Counted from the first letter of the stretch, positions 1 to 5,514 are shown. The stretch: 7,371 nt of DNA from an uncultured Clostridia bacterium (GCA_958436475.1 CAUBKG010000078.1:1-7371); one strand, 5' to 3'. The notes: generated from the sequence alone by a model not told the origin. Numbers and translations: made by a program.

Positions 1-6
1 ATTCAT

Positions 7-35
7 TTGTTTTTTTACACATTTTATGGTAAAAT
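7..35 (+). promoter_or_regulatory. Promoter of the first gene (extended -10)
   Basis: TTGTTT (7-12), a 17-nt spacer and TAAAAT (30-35) preceded by TG (27-28), which together make an extended -10. The -35 is poor beyond its TTG, so the extended -10 would carry most of the recognition. Transcription would start near 42, about 29 nt before the preferred start codon at 71. An alternative -10, TACAAT at 40-45, has no well-spaced -35. Confidence 0.45.
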
Positions 36-59
36 AATTTACAATATTGTTTTATTCTT

Positions 60-63
60 GGAG
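60..63 (+). promoter_or_regulatory. Ribosome binding site that decides the start of the first gene
   Basis: GGAG at 60-63 lies 7 nt before a TTG codon at 71. The earlier in-frame TTG at 47 has no Shine-Dalgarno sequence and would lie only about 5 nt from the predicted transcript start. The TTG at 71 is therefore preferred, giving a protein that begins with MKKR and then a membrane segment. Confidence 0.6.
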
Positions 64-70
64 TGATTTT

Positions 71-583
71 TTGAAAAAGAGATATCTTTTTCCTGCCTGC
101 TTCCTCTCCCTGCTGGTTTTTGTTGCCGGGTTTTTTCTGTTTTCTTCCCCCGCCTTGAAAAACGCAACCGCAAGCCTCAGCGATCCAATCTTTTCGGTTT
201 GGGGGCTCAATTTGCCCACACCGAAAAAGCAAACGGTGCTCATCCGCTCGCCCTATCCCTATGGAGGGGACTGCATTCATGCTTGTTATGACATCAAGAC
301 GGTGGAAACGGAATTTCTCAGGAAGTTCGATTTTACCCTGATCGATAAAGAAAACTGCAACCAGGTCACCCGCCTCGTAACTATCGTGCGCGATTCAGCC
401 GATGCGGAGCAGCGGGCGGAATTCAACGATTCTTTTCCGATGAACAAATACGTGGACATGCATCGGAATACTTGGTTTTGCGAGATTACCGACCCGGACC
501 GGCCGGATAGCTTTTTGCTGATCCTTCTGGCGGATAGGGGCGAAACCGGAGACGTTTTCTTTTTTCATTATCTCGCCCCTTAA
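71..583 (+). CDS. Hypothetical membrane-anchored protein, 170 aa
   Basis: I do not recognise a family. From the TTG at 71 the product is 170 aa: MKKR, then a hydrophobic segment at about residues 5-26, then a soluble domain with no second clear membrane span. By the positive-inside rule the domain should lie outside the cytoplasm, held by an uncleaved signal anchor or released after cleavage. There is no lipobox, since the Cys at residue 10 sits inside the hydrophobic core without one. The domain has four cysteines (68, 72, 96, 137), enough for two disulfides, and ends in a hydrophobic strand-like stretch (about 147-153, and FFFHY near the C-terminus). It has its own promoter, faces the ttcA unit and shares the palindromic terminator at 599-638 with it. 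It is less GC-rich than the neighbouring ttcA. Presence of the gene is fairly sure; its function is unknown. Confidence 0.7.
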   Translation: MKKRYLFPACFLSLLVFVAGFFLFSSPALKNATASLSDPIFSVWGLNLPTPKKQTVLIRSPYPYGGDCIHACYDIKTVETEFLRKFDFTLIDKENCNQVTRLVTIVRDSADAEQRAEFNDSFPMNKYVDMHRNTWFCEITDPDRPDSFLLILLADRGETGDVFFFHYLAP

Positions 584-594
584 AGTGTCTCCAC

Positions 595-638
595 AAAAAA
601 ACGGCCCGCCGGATTCTGCAGAATCCGGCGGGCCGTTT
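595..638 (-). terminator. Intrinsic terminator of the glycosyltransferase-ttcA unit, probably shared by the convergent gene
   Basis: Positions 599-638 form a perfect 40-bp palindrome (two 20-nt arms, centre CTGCAG) rich in G and C. Seven A residues at 595-601 become a U-tract at the 3' side of the minus-strand hairpin, so it best serves ttcA, whose stop lies 27 nt upstream. On the plus strand the hairpin is followed only by TTTCC, so it is a weaker terminator for the first gene, which ends 16 nt before it. Confidence 0.85.
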
Positions 639-664
639 CCTGATTCGAGGGCAGGGCGGCGGAG

Positions 665-1390
665 CTATTTCCGGGGCTCTCCCCAACCGGAAAGGCCGGC
701 CCTCTGCATGGCGCCGGTAATCTTTTCGGCCGCATCGCCATACTCCCCGGAAAGGGATGCGATGAGGATTTTCATCTCCTCGCGGCGGGTGCAGCCGTCC
801 GCCGGGCAGGCGCTTTTCACCACCGGCAGGCGGCAGCGGCGCACGGCGCGCGCGATTTCCTTTTCGCGGGCAAAAATCAGCGGGCGGATCAGGGTGATAT
901 CCTTGCGCGAAAGATAGGTAACCGGCGAAAAGCAGCCGAGCGTTCCGCCGGACAGCAGGTTCATGAGGAAGGTTTCCGCCGCATCGTCCGCATGGTGGCC
1001 GAGGGCGATCTTATTGCATCCGGCCGCCTTCGCCATATCGTGCAGAATGCCCCTGCGCATGCGCGCGCAGAGCGAGCAGGGGTTCTTTTCCTTCCGGTTC
1101 TCAAAAATCACCGTTCCGAGCTCGCTCCGGCGGATCACGAGGGGCACCCGCAGGCGGCGGCAGAGCTCGCCGAGCGCGGAATAATCGGCTTCTTCTCCCC
1201 CGAAGCAGGGGTCAAGCGTGAGGGCCGTGACCGAAAAGGGCTCCGGATAAAACCGCTGCAGCTCCGCCAGCGCGCAGAGCAGCGCCACACTGTCTTTCCC
1301 GCCGGACACGCCCACGGCGATCCGGTCCCCGGCGGAAACCATCCCGAATTTTTCCATGGCGCAGCGCGCAAGGCTCATGAGCTGCTTCAT
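665..1390 (-). CDS. ttcA: TtcA-family tRNA 2-thiocytidine biosynthesis protein
   Basis: 241-aa cytoplasmic PP-loop ATPase. Members of this family adenylate and thiolate cytidine 32 of tRNA to s2C, using an Fe-S cluster. The PP-loop SGGKDS is at residues 29-34 after a short N-terminal helix. NPCSLCARMRRG supplies the CxxC pair at C105 and C108, and GHHADD at 131-136 is the family's second nucleotide-site motif. ACPADG supplies a third cysteine at C195, matching the three-cysteine cluster ligand pattern of TtcA; C200 is nearby. It is shorter than the roughly 310-aa E. coli enzyme, lacking mainly N-terminal length, as is common in Firmicutes. The ATG overlaps the glycosyltransferase stop as ATGA and has GGGAG 8 nt upstream, so translation is probably coupled. 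TilS, the other PP-loop tRNA enzyme, is unlikely because it lacks the CxxC and carries extra C-terminal domains. The exact tRNA target is inferred from the family. Confidence 0.85.
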   Translation of the reverse strand: MKQLMSLARCAMEKFGMVSAGDRIAVGVSGGKDSVALLCALAELQRFYPEPFSVTALTLDPCFGGEEADYSALGELCRRLRVPLVIRRSELGTVIFENRKEKNPCSLCARMRRGILHDMAKAAGCNKIALGHHADDAAETFLMNLLSGGTLGCFSPVTYLSRKDITLIRPLIFAREKEIARAVRRCRLPVVKSACPADGCTRREEMKILIASLSGEYGDAAEKITGAMQRAGLSGWGEPRK

Positions 1391-2211
1391 GGCTGTTCTC
1401 CCGCGTCTATTTTTTCGTGTTTCTTTTTATGGAGCTTCTTATAGAGCGGCGTGGGCAGCAGGCCGATCATCAGCGAACGGGGAATCATGAGATAATACCG
1501 GAGCGGGAGCTTCAGGATCTGATAGCACCGAAACTCCGCCGCCACACCCACGATGCGGTACCAGAGCGTGCGGCGGGAAATGGCGTTCATATCGTCCCGC
1601 ATTTTATAAAGGGGCTCCGAAAGGTTATAGCCTCTAAGGCCCTTTGCATACATTTTGCACCAGAGGTGGTAATCCTCCTTGCGGAGGAAGAGGGCGCCCG
1701 TATCGTACCCACCGGCGAGCTCATACGCCTCGCGGCGCACCATGCAGGGCGCGTGGAAAAAGGGGTTTTTCGCTACGAAATCCTTCTTTTCCGGCGCTTG
1801 GATCACCCGGTCGCGGCCCCAGTCTCCCGTTTCGTCGAAATGGATCATGGCGCTGCTCACAAAGGCGTATTCGGGGTGCGCTTCCAAAAAATCCACCTCC
1901 GTCTGCAGGCGGTGGGGCAGGGAAAGGTCGTCCCCATCCTGACGGGCGATAAACGCCCCCCTCGCTTCCCGGAGGCAGCGGTTGAGGGTGAGCCCCAGCC
2001 CCAGGTTTTTTTCGTTTTTCAGCAGGCGGATGCGCTCCGGATCCGTTGCCGCATATCTCTGCGCAACGGCGTAGGTGTCGTCTGCCGAGCCGTCGTCACA
2101 GAGGATGAGCTCCCAATCCGAAAAGGTCTGGGCAAGGATGGAATCGATGCTTTCGGGGAGCGTTCCCGCGCAGTTATAGATCCCCATGATAATGGAAACG
2201 AGCGGTTTCAT
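1387..2211 (-). CDS. Glycosyltransferase family 2 protein
   Basis: 274-aa GT-A fold enzyme that would transfer a sugar from a nucleotide-sugar donor to a glycan or lipid acceptor at the inner face of the membrane; donor and acceptor cannot be read from the sequence. VSIIMGIYN (residues 5-13) opens the nucleotide-binding fold, DDGSADDT (39-46) is the typical GT2 donor-site motif, and RQDGDD (90-95) holds the metal-binding DxD-like acids. CMVRREAYELAGGYD (156-170) and KEDYHLW (178-184) form the acceptor region with the likely catalytic acidic pair. A basic, partly hydrophobic tail (about 230-262) may contact the membrane. The ATG at 2211 is chosen because GGAG lies 8 nt upstream. The frame stays open to an ATG at 2349, but that would translate through the leader terminator and gives a non-GT2 N-terminus. 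It is cotranscribed and ATGA-coupled with ttcA, and sits behind an attenuator-like leader. Confidence 0.92.
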   Translation of the reverse strand: MKPLVSIIMGIYNCAGTLPESIDSILAQTFSDWELILCDDGSADDTYAVAQRYAATDPERIRLLKNEKNLGLGLTLNRCLREARGAFIARQDGDDLSLPHRLQTEVDFLEAHPEYAFVSSAMIHFDETGDWGRDRVIQAPEKKDFVAKNPFFHAPCMVRREAYELAGGYDTGALFLRKEDYHLWCKMYAKGLRGYNLSEPLYKMRDDMNAISRRTLWYRIVGVAAEFRCYQILKLPLRYYLMIPRSLMIGLLPTPLYKKLHKKKHEKIDAGEQP

Positions 2212-2238
2212 ACTTCCTTCTCCTTTGGCTTCTTCCTG

Positions 2239-2274
2239 AAAAAAAGCCCCACCGGAACATCCCTCCGGCGGGGC
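2239..2274 (-). terminator. Intrinsic terminator (attenuator-like) in the leader of the glycosyltransferase gene
   Basis: On the minus strand an 11-bp stem (arms 2264-2274 and 2246-2256) with a 7-nt loop is followed by seven U residues (A7 at 2239-2245). One pair is a G-U wobble on the minus-strand RNA but a C-A mismatch on the plus strand, so the RNA made leftward is the one that folds best. The U-tract ends 27 nt before the glycosyltransferase start at 2211, too little room for another promoter. The downstream genes must therefore be reached by read-through or regulated antitermination. It could also simply end transcription from the ATPase gene. Confidence 0.8.
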
Positions 2275-2314
2275 ATATCTCTTCACACGGAACCGTGCGC
2301 TTTTTACCCTTTCT

Positions 2315-2349
2315 ATGATACCATGAACGCGGAGCGTGAATGGTATCAT
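2315..2349 (-). repeat. Leader hairpin with a symmetric internal loop
   Basis: The outer arms ATGATACCAT (2315-2324) and ATGGTATCAT (2340-2349) pair perfectly over 10 bp. An inner 4-bp stem, ACGC/GCGT (2327-2330 and 2334-2337), closes a 3-nt loop. Between the stems is a 2x2 internal loop that reads GA/GA on the plus strand (possible tandem sheared G-A pairs) and UC/UC on the minus strand. It lies inside the presumed glycosyltransferase leader, between the upstream GC hairpin and the terminator. It may be a cis-regulatory RNA element or one arm of a small palindromic mobile repeat. Confidence 0.65.
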
Positions 2350-2358
2350 TGCCCATTC

Positions 2359-2390
2359 CCGGCGGTTGCCGCCTTTTGGCGGCGAGCCGG
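2359..2390 (-). repeat. Leader hairpin with alternative GC-rich pairings
   Basis: GCCGCC (2369-2374), TTTT and GGCGGC (2379-2384) form a compact stem that can be enclosed by CCGGC (2359-2363) and GCCGG (2386-2390). The middle segment CCGCC (2370-2374) can instead pair with the preceding GGCGG (2361-2365), so two mutually exclusive folds exist. Its G- and C-rich strands are also complementary to CCGCC in the 5' arm of the terminator at 2239-2274, which would allow an antiterminator pairing. That last point is inference. Confidence 0.5.
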
Positions 2391-2407
2391 TGAGGGCATC
2401 CGGTCAA

Positions 2408-2436
2408 GTATAATATCTGCTTTGCAGATATTATAC
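2408..2436. repeat. Perfect 13-bp inverted repeat overlapping the promoter -10
   Basis: GTATAATATCTGC (2408-2420), a 3-nt TTT spacer and GCAGATATTATAC (2424-2436) form a perfect AT-rich palindrome. The right arm contains the minus-strand TATAAT of the leader promoter, and the predicted transcription start falls at the spacer. It could be an operator for a dimeric repressor or an end of a palindromic repeat element. The other arm also contains TATAAT on the plus strand, but no suitable -35 stands ahead of it. Confidence 0.6.
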
Positions 2437-2458
2437 AACAGAAGATTTTTCTTTGCAA
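2430..2458 (-). promoter_or_regulatory. Promoter of the glycosyltransferase-ttcA unit
   Basis: Minus-strand TTGCAA (2453-2458), exactly 17 nt, then a perfect TATAAT (2430-2435). Transcription would begin near 2423 and give a leader of about 212 nt before the start codon at 2211. The -10 is embedded in the inverted repeat at 2408-2436, so binding of a protein there would block the promoter. Confidence 0.65.
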
Positions 2459-2469
2459 CCGAAACCGGT

Positions 2470-3606
2470 TCAGTCCGCCGGGGAAGGGGGCTCCTCCCGC
2501 CCTGCGGGCCGCATCTTTTCCGCCGCGCGCTCCCGCAGCTCCGCGATCACAGCCGCGCATTTCTGCTCCACCTTTTCGAAATCCATGTTCGGCACATAGT
2601 GCGCCTCCAGCTCGTCGTGCGCGGCCTTGGCGTCGGTCAGCAGGCGGTAGGCCTCCTCCAGCAGCTCCTTTGCGGCGCGCTTGTTGAAATTCATTCGCTC
2701 GGTGTGCGCCTTGAGGGCCGTGCCGTTGTAAAACCGTGCGGTGCGCACGCGTGCTTCCGGCTCAAAATGATACGTAAGCCAGCTGTTCTGGGTAAAGAAG
2801 CCGAGCCCGAGGGACGGGATGATGAGATGCTCGAGCTTTTCCTCCCCAAAGAGGGGGCAGTAGCCCGCGATCACATCGTGCCCGGAAAGCAGGGCCTCCG
2901 ATTTGAGCGATTCGAGGATCAGGCGGCCTGCGGCGCCGTAATCGTCTTCCACGAGGATAACGCGGGGGCAGAGCGCGTGCAGGGTATCGTCGAACTGCAC
3001 GTTCCCCTTGGGCGTGAGGCCGCTCAGGAAAACGCCCGTTTCCCGTCCCATCTCTACCGCTTTTTCCCCGAACTCCGCATCGGCAAAGCGCACGCAGTAA
3101 TGCTCGAGCTTTTCCCGGTTGACGCTCTGAAGCGACGTTTGGTACGTATCCTTCAAAAGCTGCCCGGCGGCGGAAATGAACCGGCCCGCGCGGGAGAGGA
3201 GGAGCTTGTTTTTTTTCTGCGATTCGATGATCCGGGGCGCGGCTTCGCGCAGGGCGCTGGCGTTCCAGCAGTCGCACAGGTTCACGACCGAGGAGGTCGC
3301 GCCGGCGTATTCCGGATCCATCACGTGGGGGGCGGTGCCGTCGCAGATGCAGGCTCGTATTTCCGGGAAAATAACGCCGTCCAGCGAATCGGGGTCGCTG
3401 CTGCAGGGCACGCGGATGATGTTCAGCCCGTCTTCTTCCAAGGCCTCGGCCGCTTTTTTCATAAAGCTCGATTTTCCCGTACCGGGGCCGCCTTTTATGA
3501 TATAGGCAAACCAGTCGCCGTCCGGCTGGTAAAGGGAAGAAAATTTGGAGAGAAATCCGGCGGACGAATTCGCCCCCAGGAAAACTCTGATATCTGTATT
3601 GCTCAT
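2470..3606 (-). CDS. PRK06851-type P-loop ATPase with a degenerate second half
   Basis: 378-aa cytoplasmic protein resembling the Firmicutes family PRK06851 (ATPase of unknown role), which normally has two tandem P-loop halves. The first half is intact: IIKGGPGTGKSSFMKK holds the Walker A (GGPGTGKS, residues 39-46), followed by CSSDPDSLDGVIFPE (68-82) and DGTAPHVMDPEY (89-100). The second half repeats the layout (ILVEDDYGAAGRLI at 217-230, YCPLFGEEKLEHLIIP at 249-264), with nearly equal spacing from P-loop to Cys and from Cys to Pro. Its P-loop has lost the GxGKS/T residues. The C-terminal part (about 305-365) is helical and charged. The ATG at 3606 is preferred over TTG at 3627 because GGAGG stands 8 nt upstream. 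It is transcribed alone, divergently from rplM, with no clear terminator before the next promoter. The family link is from memory of its motifs; no biochemical function is claimed. Confidence 0.85.
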   Translation of the reverse strand: MSNTDIRVFLGANSSAGFLSKFSSLYQPDGDWFAYIIKGGPGTGKSSFMKKAAEALEEDGLNIIRVPCSSDPDSLDGVIFPEIRACICDGTAPHVMDPEYAGATSSVVNLCDCWNASALREAAPRIIESQKKNKLLLSRAGRFISAAGQLLKDTYQTSLQSVNREKLEHYCVRFADAEFGEKAVEMGRETGVFLSGLTPKGNVQFDDTLHALCPRVILVEDDYGAAGRLILESLKSEALLSGHDVIAGYCPLFGEEKLEHLIIPSLGLGFFTQNSWLTYHFEPEARVRTARFYNGTALKAHTERMNFNKRAAKELLEEAYRLLTDAKAAHDELEAHYVPNMDFEKVEQKCAAVIAELRERAAEKMRPAGREEPPSPAD

Positions 3607-3638
3607 GGCCGATTCCTCCAATTCCAATCTGTTCTATT

Positions 3639-3667
3639 GTTATGCCGCCGGGGGGTTCCCTGTGCAA
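3639..3667 (-). promoter_or_regulatory. Weak candidate promoter of the ATPase gene
   Basis: Minus-strand TTGCAC (3662-3667), 17 nt, then CATAAC (3639-3644). Each box matches the consensus at four of six positions. The predicted start near 3632 leaves about 26 nt to the ATG at 3606, with GGAGG between. Nothing better placed is visible on this strand in the divergent gap 3607-3892. Confidence 0.3.
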
Positions 3668-3822
3668 GTCCGCGGGAAATCCGGCCCTGTCCGCCCCGAA
3701 AATTCGGCCCGTCCGCTCTGCAAAAAAACGAAAATTGAGAACGAGCAAACGGGAGAAAACGAGAGGTAAGAGAAGCAAACTCGAGATCGTGAATTGTAAA
3801 TTAAAAAATCAAAAATTTTTTG

Positions 3823-3851
3823 TTGACATGTCCCAGAGGATATGATATGAT
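3823..3851 (+). promoter_or_regulatory. Strong promoter of rplM-rpsI
   Basis: Perfect TTGACA (3823-3828), 17-nt spacer and TATGAT (3846-3851), preceded by an A/T-rich run (3801-3822) that could act as an UP-like element. The start near 3858 leaves a leader of only about 35 nt, with GGAGG at 3881-3885, 7 nt before the ATG. That is too short for the structured L13 leader known from some Firmicutes. Confidence 0.85.
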
Positions 3852-3892
3852 TCCCTTGCGTGAAAAAATGTTAATCTTTTGGAGGTATTATC

Positions 3893-4321
3893 ATGTCCAC
3901 TTACATGCCGAAGGCGGGCGACATCACCCGCAAGTGGTACGTGCTGGATGCCGCCGGCAAGCCTATGGGGCGCGTCGCGGCCGCTGCTGCAGCCATCCTG
4001 CGCGGCAAGCACAAACCGACCTTTGTTCCGCACATGGATTGCGGCGATCATGTGATCATCATCAACTGCGAGAAGGCTGTCCTCACGGGCCGCAAGCTCG
4101 ATAAGAAGTTCTATTACCGCCACACCGGTTACATCGGCGGCCTCAAGGCTGTTCAGTACCGTACGTTAATGGAAACCCGTCCGGAATTCGCAATGGAGCT
4201 TGCCGTTAAGGGCATGGTTCCCGACACGGTCATCGGCCGCAAGGCGCTGACCCGTCTGCGCACGGTCAAGGGCGCGGAGCACAAGCACGCCGCCCAGAAG
4301 CCGGAAATCTGGTCATTATAA
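3893..4321 (+). CDS. rplM: 50S ribosomal protein L13
   Basis: 142-aa large-subunit protein uL13, an early assembly protein that binds 23S rRNA. Diagnostic stretches are KWYVLDAAGKPMGRVA (residues 14-29), ILRGKHKPTFVPHMDCGDHV (35-54, continuing into VIIINCEKAVLTGRKLDKK), YYRHTGYIGGLK (74-85), and the C-terminal MVPDTVIGRKALTRLR (107-122) followed by GAEHKHAAQKPE. The length is the family's usual size. GGAGG lies 7 nt upstream of the ATG. It forms the common rplM-rpsI operon with a 17-nt gap, under its own near-consensus promoter and a short leader. The ATPase gene upstream is divergent, so no other gene feeds into this unit from that side. Confidence 0.98.
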   Translation: MSTYMPKAGDITRKWYVLDAAGKPMGRVAAAAAAILRGKHKPTFVPHMDCGDHVIIINCEKAVLTGRKLDKKFYYRHTGYIGGLKAVQYRTLMETRPEFAMELAVKGMVPDTVIGRKALTRLRTVKGAEHKHAAQKPEIWSL

Positions 4322-4338
4322 GAAGGAGGGCCCAGAAT

Positions 4339-4737
4339 ATGTACGAATCCAAGCCTTATTTTTACGGAACCGGCAGACGGAAATCGTCTGTTGCCCGTGT
4401 TCGTGTTTATAACGGTACCGGCAAAATCACCATCAACGGCCGCGATATCGACGATTACTTCGGCCTCGAGACCTTGAAGCTGATCGTGCGCCAGCCGCTG
4501 GCGCTGACCGGCAACCTCGACCGCTTTGACCTCGACTGCCGCGTGACCGGCGGCGGCGTGACCGGCCAGGCCGGCGCCATCCGCCACGGCCTCGCCCGCG
4601 CGCTCCTTCAGTTTGACGAAGCGCTCCGCCCCGCCCTCAAGAAGGCCGGCTTCCTCACCCGCGATCCGCGTATGAAGGAACGCAAGAAGTACGGCCTCAA
4701 AGGCGCCCGCCGCGCTCCGCAGTTCTCGAAGAGATAA
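4339..4737 (+). CDS. rpsI: 30S ribosomal protein S9
   Basis: 132-aa small-subunit protein uS9, whose basic C-terminal tail reaches the P-site tRNA in the ribosome. It begins with YFYGTGRRKSSVARVRV (residues 7-23), the usual N-terminal signature. The central GGGVTGQAGAIRHGLARALL (71-90) is the conserved uS9 motif, and the protein ends with KYGLKGARRAPQFSKR, including the invariant terminal SKR. Length matches the family. AAGGAGGG just after the rplM stop provides the ribosome binding site, and a canonical terminator begins 20 nt after the stop codon, so this is a compact two-gene operon. Confidence 0.98.
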   Translation: MYESKPYFYGTGRRKSSVARVRVYNGTGKITINGRDIDDYFGLETLKLIVRQPLALTGNLDRFDLDCRVTGGGVTGQAGAIRHGLARALLQFDEALRPALKKAGFLTRDPRMKERKKYGLKGARRAPQFSKR

Positions 4738-4757
4738 CTTCCTTTTGGGATTGCTTC

Positions 4758-4790
4758 AAACCCCCGGAACAAACTGTTTCGGGGGTTTTT
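4758..4790 (+). terminator. Intrinsic terminator of rplM-rpsI
   Basis: The stem AAACCCCCGGAAC (4758-4770) pairs with GTTTCGGGGGTTT (4776-4788) around a 5-nt loop with one G-U pair, then runs into TTTTTC ending at 4791. It starts 20 nt after the rpsI stop and is oriented for the plus strand. Confidence 0.9.
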
Positions 4791-4851
4791 CATTTAAAAA
4801 GCGGGGAGCCGCGCGGTGCAGAACGGACGAACCCGCCATGGAACGCAAAGA

Positions 4852-4904
4852 ACGCAAAAGAAGCCCGCGGCAAGCGATAAAGCTGCCACGGGCTTCTTTT
4901 GCGT
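4852..4904 (-). terminator. Bidirectional intrinsic terminator between convergent units
   Basis: Two 21-nt arms (4852-4872 and 4884-4904) match except at one position (4868/4888), around an 11-nt loop. The arms contain AAAAGAAGCCCG and CGGGCTTCTTTT, so a U-run follows the GC stem in both directions. It lies 42 nt beyond the lipoprotein stop and would end that minus-strand transcript, and it backs up the rpsI terminator on the plus strand. The pairing on the minus strand includes a G-U, so that direction is slightly favoured. Confidence 0.8.
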
Positions 4905-4945
4905 GCAAGCCAGAAAAGAAAGGCTTCTTTTAGCCGCGCTCTTTA

Positions 4946-5446
4946 TTATTTCGTGAACTCGCGGGAGTAAATCTCGTTGCCCTCGCCGTCCTGATACAAT
5001 ACGATGACCACGGGGTTTTCCACATCTACCGCATCCTTCATCGAGCCTGCAATGTTTTCATAGGTTTCCGCCTGGGCTTCCATGGCGCTTTCGAGGCCGC
5101 TCTTCATCGCTTCCCGCTGATCTTCCTCAACGTTCTTTATGGTGAATACATAAACGAGCTTATTGCCGTCCGCCTTCAGGTCGATGGCCATATCCTCGTC
5201 TTCCAGGGATTCCTTCAGGCCTTTCATCGTTTCCTGCATGATATCCGATTTAACGAAAGCTTCCACGGTGGGGAACTTGCCGTTTACCAGGCCGTTCTCA
5301 TCGGCGGTTGCCTCCGCGATGGTGCTTTCCGCCGTCGGAGCGGTTGTGGTGCTGCCAGTGCTGCCGCCGCTTTTGCAGGAAACCAAAGACAGGCCCATCA
5401 GCAAAACGAAAACAACGGCAAGAATACGTAACGATACTTTTTTCAT
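4946..5446 (-). CDS. Putative lipoprotein, DUF4854-like
   Basis: 166-aa exported lipoprotein. The signal peptide has MKK and R7, a hydrophobic core (about residues 8-22) and the lipobox LVSC with C24 as the lipidated residue. A Ser/Thr/Gly-rich linker (about 26-46) follows, then a domain of about 115 residues starting at NGKFPTVEAFV. This domain contains DIMQETMKGLKESLEDEDM, DGNKLVYVFTIKN and, near the C-terminus, DVENPVVIVLYQDGEGNEI. These match my memory of DUF4854, common in Clostridia and without a known function; the assignment is not verified. GGAG lies 10 nt before the ATG. It is a single-gene unit with a near-consensus promoter and a bidirectional terminator. The protein is acidic and Met-rich, suggesting an extracytoplasmic binding or stress-related role at most. 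Confidence 0.88.
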   Translation of the reverse strand: MKKVSLRILAVVFVLLMGLSLVSCKSGGSTGSTTTAPTAESTIAEATADENGLVNGKFPTVEAFVKSDIMQETMKGLKESLEDEDMAIDLKADGNKLVYVFTIKNVEEDQREAMKSGLESAMEAQAETYENIAGSMKDAVDVENPVVIVLYQDGEGNEIYSREFTK

Positions 5447-5485
5447 GGAATCTACTCTCCTTTATATAAATAGAACTAATTGAAT

Positions 5486-5514
5486 ATTTTATACTAACCC
5501 GCTTTTTCTGTCAA
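5486..5514 (-). promoter_or_regulatory. Strong promoter of the lipoprotein gene
   Basis: Minus-strand perfect TTGACA (5509-5514), exactly 17 nt, then TAAAAT (5486-5491). Transcription would begin near 5479, leaving a leader of about 33 nt that carries the AAGGAG site. The -35 lies 6 nt beyond the stop codon of the small ORF at 5521-5709, so the gene does not depend on mnmE transcription. Confidence 0.85.

Noticed and set aside
2286..2297. A 12-bp palindrome CACGGAACCGTG as an operator
   Set aside because: It is GC-rich, short, lies far downstream of the promoter and has no second copy in the window; chance is adequate.
2212..2349. An N-terminal extension of the glycosyltransferase to ATG 2349
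   Set aside because: It would translate through the leader hairpins and terminator, has no Shine-Dalgarno site, and the GT2 fold starts just after the ATG at 2211.
2346..2399. A leader peptide (MPSPARRQKAATAGNGQ) as an attenuation sensor
   Set aside because: There is no ribosome binding site before the ATG and no run of a single regulatory amino acid; the frame is probably accidental.
1417..3738. A 773-codon plus-strand open frame
   Set aside because: It lies antisense to the glycosyltransferase and ATPase genes and crosses the non-coding leader. Its translation has no recognisable domain, while both opposing genes carry clear motifs; GC-rich antisense frames stay open by chance.
4841..4860. 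Tandem AACGCAAAG / AACGCAAAA direct repeat
   Set aside because: Two 9-nt units at the foot of a terminator hairpin are too short and too few to be a meaningful repeat array.
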